Assembly: GCA_937952345.1 (NCBI GenBank)
Contig: CALFYN010000037.1
Span: 1-11,666, forward strand
Direction: 5' to 3'
DNA from: an uncultured Acidobacteriota bacterium
GTDB lineage: Bacteria > Acidobacteriota > Terriglobia > Bryobacterales > Bryobacteraceae
DNA: 11,666 bases
The notes beneath the pieces were generated by a model that had not been told where the DNA came from, searched no databases, and worked only from the letters and a program-made list of their open reading frames with translations. Made by a program: the position numbers and the translations under genes. This document shows positions 5,843 through 11,666 of this stretch, piece after piece; position 1 is the first letter of the stretch, and each line of letters starts with the position of its first letter.

Positions 5843-7781
5843 ACACAATCCGGCAACCCGGCAACGCCTGCCGTAGCGCCTCATTCCCTTTCTCACTCAC
5901 CGTCGTGTGATACACATTCAAATACTTCAATCTCCCCAACCCCTTGAGCGCCTCCACCCCAACATCGCTCAGGTTCGCCGTGTCCAGCCGCAATTCCTCC
6001 AAATCCCGAAACCCCGCCGCAAACACCGCAATCCCTTTATCCGAAAACGCCGTATAATCCAGATTCAGCCGCCGCAGCGCCGTCAGTTTCGCCAGCAATT
6101 CCGCCGATGCATCGCTCGCCCGCGTCTTCGCCATCTCCAGCCGCCGCAGCTTCGTCAGCCCCTCCAGCGCCACCAGTCCCTTGTCCGTGAACCGCCCGTA
6201 GCTGATGTTCAATTCCTCAAGCCCCGTCAACCCCTTCAAATGCGGCATCCCCGCATCCGTCAAGTCAATCGAGGTCAAATCAAGCGACCGCAGGTTCGTC
6301 AATTTCCCCAACACCGCCAAACCCTCATCGCTCACGTTCGTATACCCCACCCGCAACGACACCAGCGACCCCATCTCCGCCACCCGCGCCAACCCCGCAT
6401 CCCCCAGCGCCGTCGAGGAAACATCCAGATCCTCCAGATGCGGCAGCACCGGCAGTCCCGTCCCCAGCACCTGCGTATTGTTCAAAATCAGCCGCCGTAA
6501 TTCCTTCGCCCCAGCCAGCGACTCCAGCCCCTTGTCCGACACCAGCGTGTGGCTCAAATTCAACTGCTCCAGCAGCCGTAACCCGCGCAACGATGCCAGC
6601 CCCAAATCCCCCGCCTCCGTCGATTCCAGACTCAGTTTTTTCAACCCCGGCAGTGCCGCCAGCGCCGCCAGTTGCCCGTCCGTCACCGGGGTCCGTGATA
6701 GATCCACTTCCCGCAATCCACCCTCGGCAAACTCCGCCCGTCCGCCCATCTTCCGCACCCACGCCGCGATCGCCTGCTCCGTCGTCCCCGCCGGCTTGCT
6801 CGTCCGCAACTCCGCCGATCCCAACTGCGGAGTCGCGTCCTGAAAATCAATCCGGCATTCCGGCACGGCTTTGCGAAACGCATCCACCCCGCCTCGCGAA
6901 ACCCGCGTATAGCGCAAATCCAAATGCCGCAATTTCTTTAATCCCTGTAACTGCGCCAGCCCGGTATTGGAAATCTGCGAACGGTACAGAATCAATTCCT
7001 CTAAAGCCGGCAATTTCGCCAGCACTTCCACTCCCTCATCCGTGATCTGTGAACCCAGCAGGTTCAGGCTCCGTAGCTTCGCCGCCCCCGACAGCGAACG
7101 CACCGATGCATCGGTCAACTTCGCCCCATACACATCCAGCTCTTCCAACTCCGGCAACCCCGCCAGATGCGCCACGCCACGGTCCGTGATCAGCGTGTCC
7201 CGCGCATACAGAATCTTCAGCCGCCGCAACCCCGCTATCGCCGCCAACCCCTCGTCATTGAAGCTCGAATAACTCACATCCAGCTTCTCCAGGTTCGCAA
7301 ACGCCGCCAGGCTCGCACCCTTCACGCGCGATTGCGTCAGCCGCAACTCCCGCAACCCCGCCATCGTCTTCAGATACTCCAGCCCCTTGTCCTGCACGTT
7401 CACATTGGTCAGAAAATGCAGGCTGAAGTGCAGCTTTTCGAGCTTCGTCAACCCCGCCAGATGCTTGAATTCCTCATTGGCATCCAACCGGCTCCCCGCG
7501 CCCGGATTGAAGCTCGGCCCTGGCAGCAGCAGTTCTTTCAATTCCGTGCACCCGGCCAGCTTGGGAAATTCCGAAGGTTCAATGGTGCTCCCCACCAGAT
7601 CCACCGCCTCCAGCCGCAGCGGTCCCGCCGGCAGTTGATCCAGCCGTGAAATCACCGCCGGACTCCCCACCACGCGCACTCGTCCCGTGGCCCGAATCAC
7701 CCATTCCGCCGCCACGCGGTCATCGGTTTGCGCTGCCACCGGCATCACGCACACAGCAAGCAAAAGGAGAGTAGACTTCAT
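5802..7781 (-). CDS. Secreted leucine-rich-repeat protein with two LRR modules
   Basis: A 659-residue protein from the ATG at 7781; an upstream in-frame ATG at 7811 adds ten residues that would spoil the signal peptide. MKSTLLLLAVCVMPVAA-QT is a clear signal sequence. The mature chain is almost entirely 24-residue LRRs (LxxLxLxxTxITDxGLxxLxGL) in two halves. Module A (about residues 23-313) starts VAAEWVIRATGR and ends VPECRIDF. Module B (about 334-647) starts AIAAWVRKMGGR and ends LPGCRIVYD. A short Ser/Thr/Pro-containing linker joins them. No transmembrane anchor, cytochrome or enzyme domain is visible, so it should be free in the periplasm or exported. It lies 68 bp after acs and overlaps the second LRR gene. 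The ligand is unknown. A GGGAG ribosome site is rather distant (12 nt). Confidence 0.88.
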   Translation of the reverse strand: MKSTLLLLAVCVMPVAAQTDDRVAAEWVIRATGRVRVVGSPAVISRLDQLPAGPLRLEAVDLVGSTIEPSEFPKLAGCTELKELLLPGPSFNPGAGSRLDANEEFKHLAGLTKLEKLHFSLHFLTNVNVQDKGLEYLKTMAGLRELRLTQSRVKGASLAAFANLEKLDVSYSSFNDEGLAAIAGLRRLKILYARDTLITDRGVAHLAGLPELEELDVYGAKLTDASVRSLSGAAKLRSLNLLGSQITDEGVEVLAKLPALEELILYRSQISNTGLAQLQGLKKLRHLDLRYTRVSRGGVDAFRKAVPECRIDFQDATPQLGSAELRTSKPAGTTEQAIAAWVRKMGGRAEFAEGGLREVDLSRTPVTDGQLAALAALPGLKKLSLESTEAGDLGLASLRGLRLLEQLNLSHTLVSDKGLESLAGAKELRRLILNNTQVLGTGLPVLPHLEDLDVSSTALGDAGLARVAEMGSLVSLRVGYTNVSDEGLAVLGKLTNLRSLDLTSIDLTDAGMPHLKGLTGLEELNISYGRFTDKGLVALEGLTKLRRLEMAKTRASDASAELLAKLTALRRLNLDYTAFSDKGIAVFAAGFRDLEELRLDTANLSDVGVEALKGLGRLKYLNVYHTTVSEKGNEALRQALPGCRIVYDAESSLPNRRKS

Positions 7782-7815
7782 GGCGTTTTGGTACTCCCAC
7801 AATCCTATCACCGCT

Positions 7816-7841
7816 TCCGCGCCGGAACGGTCCAGCGCGGA
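7816..7841 (-). other. Intercistronic hairpin between acs and the LRR genes
   Basis: TCCGCGC (7816-7822) pairs perfectly with GCGCGGA (7835-7841) around a 12-nt loop, 8 bp after the acs stop. With no T-run on the transcript side, it looks more like an mRNA-processing or 3'-stabilising structure, or a partial terminator, than a full intrinsic terminator. It could lower expression of the LRR genes relative to acs. Confidence 0.35.
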
Positions 7842-7849
7842 GCCCCAAG

Positions 7850-9793
7850 CTAATCCTCGTCGTGCTGCGTCGCCAGCCGGTTAATCACCCCCATGTCCTC
7901 CAGCGTCGTCACATCCCCCGACACGCTGTGGCTCGTCACAATCTCCCGCAGCAGCCGCCGCATGATCTTCCCGCTTCGCGTCTTCGGCAGCGCCTCCGTG
8001 AACCGGATCTCCTCCGGCCGCGCAAACGCCCCGATCTCATGCGCCACCCACTGCCGCAATTCCTTGCCCAGCGTCCCGTGATCGAAATCGCCCTTCTTCA
8101 ACGTCACAAAGCAGCACACCGCCTGCCCCGTCACTTCATGCGGCTTGCCCACCACGGCTGCTTCCGCCACCGCCGGATGCCGCACCAGCGCCGACTCGAT
8201 CTCCATCGTCGACAGCCGGTGTCCGCTGACATTCATAACATCGTCCACGCGGCCCAGAATCCAGTAATATCCGTCTTCGTCGCGACGCGCCGCATCGCCC
8301 GTGAAATACACTCCCGGCACGCGCCCCCAGTACTGATCCTTATACCGCTCCGGATCCCCCCAGATCGTCCGCAGCATGCTCGGCCACGGCCGCCGCATGA
8401 TCAAAAATCCTTCCCGCCCGTCGCCCACCGGATCCCCGTTCAAGTCGATGATCTCCGGCAGGATCCCCGGCATCGGCTTCGTCCCCGACCCCGGCTTCAA
8501 CGGCGTCGCCCCAGGCATCGGCGCAATCAGAATCGAGCCCGTCTCCGTCTGCCACCACGTATCCACAATCGGGCACCGCTCTTTCCCGATCACCCGGTAA
8601 TACCATTCCCACGCCGCCGGATTGATCGGCTCGCCCACGCTCCCCAACAGGCGCAAACTCGACAAATCGTGCCGGTTCGGCCAGTGCTCGCCCTGCCGCA
8701 GCAACGCCCGGATCGCCGTCGGCGAAGTATAGAAAATATTCACTTTATATTTCTCAATAATTCGCCAAAAACGCCCGAAATCCGGAAAATCCGGAGCCCC
8801 TTCATACATCACCGTCGTCGCCCCCGCCGACAGCGGCCCGTACACGATATAGGAATGCCCCGTCACCCACCCGATATCCGCCGAACACCAGTACGTGTCC
8901 TCTTCCTTCAAATCGAACACCCACTTCATCGTCATCGTCGTCTGCAACAGGTACCCGCCCGTCGTGTGCAGAATCCCCTTCGGCTTGCCCGTCGTCCCCG
9001 ACGTGTACAGCACATACAGCGGATGCTCCGAATCGAGCGGCACCGCGGGGCACACTTCCGATGCGTTCGCATCCAGTTCATGCCACCAGTGGTCGCGCCC
9101 GATCTGCATCGTGATCTCCGATCCCGTGCGCTGCACCACCACGCAATCCTTCACATTCGGACACTCCGCCATCGCTTCATCGGCGGCCGCTTTCAGCTTC
9201 ACTTCCCGCCCGCGACGCCATCCGCCGTCCGCCGTGATCACCAGATGCGCGTCCAGATCCTGAATGCGCGCCTTCAGCGCTTCCGCCGAAAATCCGCCGA
9301 ACACTACGCTATGCGTCACGCCCAGCCGCGCGCACGCCAGCATCGCCACCGGCAACTCCGGAATCATCGGCATATAGATGATCGCCCGGTCCCCCGCCTT
9401 ATACCCGCGCGACTGCAGCACGCTCGCAAACCGCGACACCAGCCGGTGCAGCTCCTGATAGGTGATCATCCGCTGATCGCCCGGCTCGCCTTCCCACAAG
9501 ATCGCAACCTTGTTCTTTCGCGGCCCGTTCAAATGCCGGTCAATGCAGTTGTAGGAGACATTCGTCTTCGCCCCCGCGAACCACTTGCAGAATGGCGGAT
9601 TCCATTCAAACACGTGGTTCCACTTCTCAAACCAGAACAGCTCCTTCTCCGCCAGTTCTTCCCAGAACTGCTCCGGATGCTCCTTGGCCTTGTCATAAAG
9701 CGCCTGATAGGCCTCCATGGAGGGAACATGCGCTCGGGAGGAAAATTCCTGACTGGGGTTGTAGATCGCTTCGCTCATAGCCAAAGAGGGCAT
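7850..9793 (-). CDS. acs: Acetyl-CoA synthetase (AMP-forming)
   Basis: A 647-residue cytoplasmic adenylating enzyme (usual length about 650) making acetyl-CoA from acetate, ATP and CoA via acetyl-AMP. From the ATG at 9793 the numbering coincides with Salmonella Acs. The P-loop YTSGTTGKPKG is at 263-273. The acetate pocket V310, T311, V386 and W414 (in DTWWQTETG) is intact, which favours acetate over longer acids. ATP-site residues D500, R515 and R526 are present. The C-terminal lid carries K609 in TRSGKIMRR, the lysine that protein acetyltransferases modify to switch Acs off. The start could also be the ATG at 9778 (MSEAIYNPSQEF); neither has a good ribosome site. It begins 1 or 16 bp after the anti-sigma stop, so co-transcription with the sigma operon is likely. 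Confidence 0.96.
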   Translation of the reverse strand: MPSLAMSEAIYNPSQEFSSRAHVPSMEAYQALYDKAKEHPEQFWEELAEKELFWFEKWNHVFEWNPPFCKWFAGAKTNVSYNCIDRHLNGPRKNKVAILWEGEPGDQRMITYQELHRLVSRFASVLQSRGYKAGDRAIIYMPMIPELPVAMLACARLGVTHSVVFGGFSAEALKARIQDLDAHLVITADGGWRRGREVKLKAAADEAMAECPNVKDCVVVQRTGSEITMQIGRDHWWHELDANASEVCPAVPLDSEHPLYVLYTSGTTGKPKGILHTTGGYLLQTTMTMKWVFDLKEEDTYWCSADIGWVTGHSYIVYGPLSAGATTVMYEGAPDFPDFGRFWRIIEKYKVNIFYTSPTAIRALLRQGEHWPNRHDLSSLRLLGSVGEPINPAAWEWYYRVIGKERCPIVDTWWQTETGSILIAPMPGATPLKPGSGTKPMPGILPEIIDLNGDPVGDGREGFLIMRRPWPSMLRTIWGDPERYKDQYWGRVPGVYFTGDAARRDEDGYYWILGRVDDVMNVSGHRLSTMEIESALVRHPAVAEAAVVGKPHEVTGQAVCCFVTLKKGDFDHGTLGKELRQWVAHEIGAFARPEEIRFTEALPKTRSGKIMRRLLREIVTSHSVSGDVTTLEDMGVINRLATQHDED

Positions 9794-9794
9794 T

Positions 9795-10214
9795 CTACCG
9801 CATGCGGCTCATCCGTTGTCGCGAATCCCCCAGCAAGTACGTCTTCACCACCCACCCCGCCACACCCATCAGCGCCGCAAATCCACCCCCGATCAACGGC
9901 AGCGCCATTGACCCCGACACCACTCCCAACCCCACCGCCAGCAAACACAACAGCACCATCGCCGCCATCTCCATCGCCCGCATCGGCCGCAACGCCCGTT
10001 CCGCCTGCTCTCGCCGCGCCCGCAACTCCGCCCGCCAGTACACCAGCCCCGCCGCCGGAACTTCCATCTCCCCTGCATCCTCCTTCAGAAACGACGCCAC
10101 CAGCAGCGCCTCCGCGCAAACCGGGCACTCCGCCACGTGCGCCGCCAACTCCTCGGGAAGCGTCCCGCCCTGCGCCGCCTGCGCCACCATCGGTTCCCTT
10201 GCGCACGTCTCCAT
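9795..10214 (-). CDS. Zinc-finger anti-sigma factor, two transmembrane helices
   Basis: A 139-residue protein. The N-terminus is a zinc-binding anti-sigma domain: C4, then H26-x3-C30-x2-C33 in AAHVAECPVCAEAL, the RsrA-like ZAS arrangement. A basic amphipathic segment (60-78) leads to two hydrophobic helices, about 82-100 and 103-123, and a short basic cytoplasmic tail. The ATG follows directly on the TAA of the sigma gene (TAAATG), so the two are translationally coupled and should be made in matched amounts. Anti-sigma factors of this class hold the ECF sigma at the membrane until a signal arrives. It has almost no periplasmic part, so it is unlikely to sense an external ligand by itself. The role follows from the motif and the neighbour; the signal is unknown. 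Confidence 0.88.
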   Translation of the reverse strand: METCAREPMVAQAAQGGTLPEELAAHVAECPVCAEALLVASFLKEDAGEMEVPAAGLVYWRAELRARREQAERALRPMRAMEMAAMVLLCLLAVGLGVVSGSMALPLIGGGFAALMGVAGWVVKTYLLGDSRQRMSRMR

Positions 10215-10742
10215 TTACACCACCATCCTTTCGCAATACCCCAGCGACTTCAACAGTTCCGCCACTTTCTGCCGCACCCGGAACAGCATCGGCCGAATGC
10301 TCACCTCGCGCAGTCCCATGATCTCGGCAATTTCCCGGTGGCTCGATCCTTCCACATACGCCAGCCACACCAACTCCCGCTCGCGCGGCTTCAGCGTATC
10401 CAGCACCTTCCCGACGTCCGCCTTCACCGGCATCTGCTCCGCCATCGACTCCCCCGCCGCCGCCCGCGCCGCTTCATGCAGCGGCAGCGACCCCTCCGCC
10501 TTCCCCCGGTACAAATCGCGCACCAGATTCGTCGCAATCCGGAACAGGTAATTCTTCCGCTCCCGCTCTCCCAATTCCGGCAACTCCGCACGCAGGAATT
10601 TGTAATAGGACTCCTGCAGCACTTCATCCGCGATCGCCGCGTTCCGCGTCAGCCGCAGCAGGTACGACTGGAGCGGACGCGCCGTCTGCGCGTAGAAGTC
10701 CTGAAACGCCTCCGCACTCAGCGATAGTTTCGGTGGGCTCAC
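10215..10742 (-). CDS. ECF-type RNA polymerase sigma factor
   Basis: A 175-residue sigma-70 family protein with only regions 2 and 4, the ECF layout. Region 2 covers about 11-80 and includes DEVLQESYYKFLR (39-51) and the -10 recognition helix around NYLFRIATNLVRDLYR (64-79). Region 4 covers about 108-165, with the -35 recognition helix-turn-helix near SSHREIAEIMGLREVSIR (133-150). The linker (81-107) is Ala/Glu-rich. The GTG start overlaps the stop of the preceding membrane-protein gene by 4 bp (GTGA), and the stop abuts the anti-sigma ATG. This is the textbook arrangement for a sigma factor controlled by its downstream partner, often with autoregulation. I did not find a convincing ECF promoter in the upstream gap. 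The subgroup cannot be settled without a phylogeny. Confidence 0.95.
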   Translation of the reverse strand: MSPPKLSLSAEAFQDFYAQTARPLQSYLLRLTRNAAIADEVLQESYYKFLRAELPELGERERKNYLFRIATNLVRDLYRGKAEGSLPLHEAARAAAGESMAEQMPVKADVGKVLDTLKPRERELVWLAYVEGSSHREIAEIMGLREVSIRPMLFRVRQKVAELLKSLGYCERMVV

Positions 10743-11194
10743 TGCGTGTTACCGTTCATCAGCCCCCATTTCTTCAGCAGGATGTAGCTCCAACCCGCCG
10801 ACAGCACCATCCCCAGCCCGATGGCGATCACAATCGCCCCGCACGCCCTCACAAACGTCTGAAACTCCGCATCGCCGCCGAAGTTCCCCGCCGCCATCAG
10901 CCCCATGCCTCCAAACAGCAGCACCAGTCCCGCCTGCAGCGAATTCAGCACTCGCGTCGCGAACGGCGCCTTCCCCGTCACTTCCTGCCCTAGCAGGCTC
11001 TTGTAGGCCTCACTCTCCACAAACGACATCACGTCCGGACCCGTTCCCAGTTTGTCCACCAGTTTCGCCGAAACCTCCGACATGTACCGGTCTCGCTTCG
11101 TGCGTTGGATCGCCGTCACCACATTCCGGATGACATACGCCACCGCCGTGAACAGCGAAACCATCACTGCCGCAATCATTGCTTTCTCGCCCAT
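10739..11194 (-). CDS. Three-TM membrane protein at head of sigma operon
   Basis: A 151-residue protein from the ATG at 11194. The open frame reaches 11338, but those extra codons run through a hairpin element and lack a ribosome site. Hydrophobic helices are at about 5-28, 83-103 and 115-139. Between the first two is a soluble segment of about 50 residues with SEVSAKLVDKLGTGPDVMSF and SEAYKSLL. The short C-terminal tail is KKWGLMNGNTQ. I recall similar small membrane proteins upstream of ECF sigma/anti-sigma pairs in Acidobacteria, but know no assigned function. The 4-bp overlap with the sigma gene suggests a common complex. It could be a sensor or an auxiliary membrane component of the anti-sigma system. 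No catalytic motif is seen. Confidence 0.85.
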   Translation of the reverse strand: MGEKAMIAAVMVSLFTAVAYVIRNVVTAIQRTKRDRYMSEVSAKLVDKLGTGPDVMSFVESEAYKSLLGQEVTGKAPFATRVLNSLQAGLVLLFGGMGLMAAGNFGGDAEFQTFVRACGAIVIAIGLGMVLSAGWSYILLKKWGLMNGNTQ

Positions 11195-11201
11195 TATTCC
11201 T

Positions 11202-11207
11202 CTCCTT
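11202..11207 (-). promoter_or_regulatory. Shine-Dalgarno site of the sigma operon
   Basis: On the minus strand AAGGAG lies 7 nt before the ATG at 11194. It is the strongest ribosome site in the window and fixes the start of the membrane protein. The downstream sigma and anti-sigma genes have none as good and probably depend on coupling. Confidence 0.8.
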
Positions 11208-11224
11208 AAGTTCGTCTCATTCTG

Positions 11225-11300
11225 GCCACTGGCCTGTGGCTCCATGCCGAATCCGGCGTGGGGCGGGACCCCTGTCCCGCGGCCAGCCCCCCGGCTGGCC
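11225..11300. repeat. Cluster of hairpins in divergent gap, REP-like
   Basis: Three inverted repeats lie close together. GCCAC (11225-11229) pairs with GTGGC (11236-11240). GCGGGAC (11263-11269) pairs with GTCCCGC (11274-11280), with loop CCCT. GGCCAGCC (11281-11288) pairs with GGCTGGCC (11293-11300), with loop CCCC. The last two are perfect and directly abutting. Paired GC-rich hairpins of this kind resemble REP/BIME-type intergenic elements, which I recall as frequent in Acidobacteria. They would also sit in the 5' leader of the sigma operon and upstream of the gene at 11368. The remainder of the 173-bp gap (11195-11367) shows no promoter I would defend. Confidence 0.5.
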
Positions 11301-11367
11301 TCTCCTTCCAACGCAACCCGTGCCGGCAATGTTAGCAACTCACCGCGATTTTCGTTATCATGCCCCC

Positions 11368-11666
11368 ATGGCGTTCCGCGTACGTCCCTTCTATAACCTC
11401 GATCAGCCCGTCGGCCGCAACAAATCGAACCTCCGCGACGACGTCACCCTCGTCCAGTTCTTCCTCAACAACATCCGCAAGCATCCTAATCTCCTCCTCG
11501 GTAATCTCAAGCCCCCCGCCTCCCAACTGCGCGTCAGCGGCACCTTCGACAACGCCACCCACGACTGGATCATCGCCTTCCAGACCGCCGTCAAAGCCGG
11601 CTTCCAGCCCAACATGCTCATCGACGGCATCGTCGACCCCGCCCGCGGCTACAATTCCCAGAAAAC
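11368..11666 (+). CDS. Peptidoglycan-binding-like protein, 5' part only
   Basis: The frame is open from the ATG at 11368 to the window edge: 99 complete codons and no stop. The peptide begins MAFRVRPFYNLDQPVGRN. It carries a pattern like a type-1 peptidoglycan-binding domain: DDVTLVQFFLNNI (24-36), then LRVSGTFDNATHDWIIAFQ (54-72), then LIDGIVDPA (84-92). This matches the family's xVxxLQxxLN / VDGxFGxxTxxAVxxFQ / VDGxVxPxT layout. No signal peptide is visible at this start. Codons end mostly in C, as for other plus-strand genes here. There is no clear ribosome site. A TATCAT hexamer at 11356-11361 lies so close that the message might be leaderless. The coding call is good; the function is inferred from a fold pattern only. 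Confidence 0.7.
   Translation, partial: MAFRVRPFYNLDQPVGRNKSNLRDDVTLVQFFLNNIRKHPNLLLGNLKPPASQLRVSGTFDNATHDWIIAFQTAVKAGFQPNMLIDGIVDPARGYNSQK

Noticed and set aside
4853..7781. Treating the two LRR genes as one gene broken by a frameshift
   Set aside because: The long protein ends cleanly after a module end, and the short one has its own start with a plausible signal peptide, so two genes are more likely. A sequencing frameshift cannot be fully excluded.
4853..7781. The 72-bp LRR periodicity as a CRISPR or tandem DNA repeat
   Set aside because: The period comes from 24-residue protein repeats that differ at the DNA level; there are no identical repeat/spacer units.
7862..10321. Very long plus-strand open frame (819 codons) opposite acs and the sigma region
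   Set aside because: It is antisense to an unmistakable acs gene. Its product is an Arg/Pro/His-rich run typical of reading the wrong strand in a strongly skewed GC-rich genome.

Overview
The window is GC-rich chromosomal DNA. It most likely comes from an Acidobacteriota relative of the Solibacter/Bryobacter group. Three things suggest this: the first gene belongs to a family I recall as recurrent in those genomes; there are secreted leucine-rich-repeat (LRR) proteins beside a zinc-finger anti-sigma/ECF sigma pair; and the third-codon-position strand bias is very strong. The assignment rests on recalled family distribution, not on a marker gene. No rRNA, tRNA, CRISPR array or transposase gene was seen.

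Layout, left to right. (1) 69-761 (+): an orphan hypothetical protein with an NGAKSQGPVT-EGKARS-N motif near its N-terminus. It converges on (2) a two-gene minus-strand unit, pduS (2757-1447) then pduT (1456-902), overlapping by 10 bp. These encode an RnfC-like iron-sulfur flavoprotein and a tandem-domain bacterial-microcompartment (BMC) shell protein that keeps the cysteine holding the [4Fe-4S] cluster in PduT. No other shell gene, aldehyde dehydrogenase or signature enzyme lies within view, so the pair looks like a detached electron-transfer module of a microcompartment. (3) 2798-3901 (+): an enolase-superfamily o-succinylbenzoate synthase / N-acylamino acid racemase-type enzyme with a complete catalytic set, divergent from pduS across only 40 bp.

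(4) 11194 down to 3939 (-): seven tightly packed minus-strand genes. In order of transcription they are a three-TM membrane protein, an ECF sigma factor, a two-TM zinc-finger anti-sigma factor, acetyl-CoA synthetase (acs), two secreted LRR proteins and a pirin. The first three are coupled by a 4-bp overlap and a TAAATG junction, and acs begins 1 or 16 bp after the anti-sigma stop. The membrane protein, sigma and anti-sigma look like one signalling unit. Acs (acetate activation), the LRR proteins and pirin could be co-transcribed with it, but this is not shown. The two LRR genes hold three homologous LRR modules and appear to come from tandem duplication.

(5) 11195-11367: a divergent intergenic region with three hairpins, two of them perfect and directly adjacent, resembling a REP-type element. 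(6) 11368 to the edge (+): the start of a protein with a peptidoglycan-binding-like fold, cut by the window end.

Across the window, plus-strand genes prefer C-ending codons and minus-strand genes prefer G/T-ending codons. This fits a replication-strand skew in which the minus strand is the leading strand, where most genes here lie.
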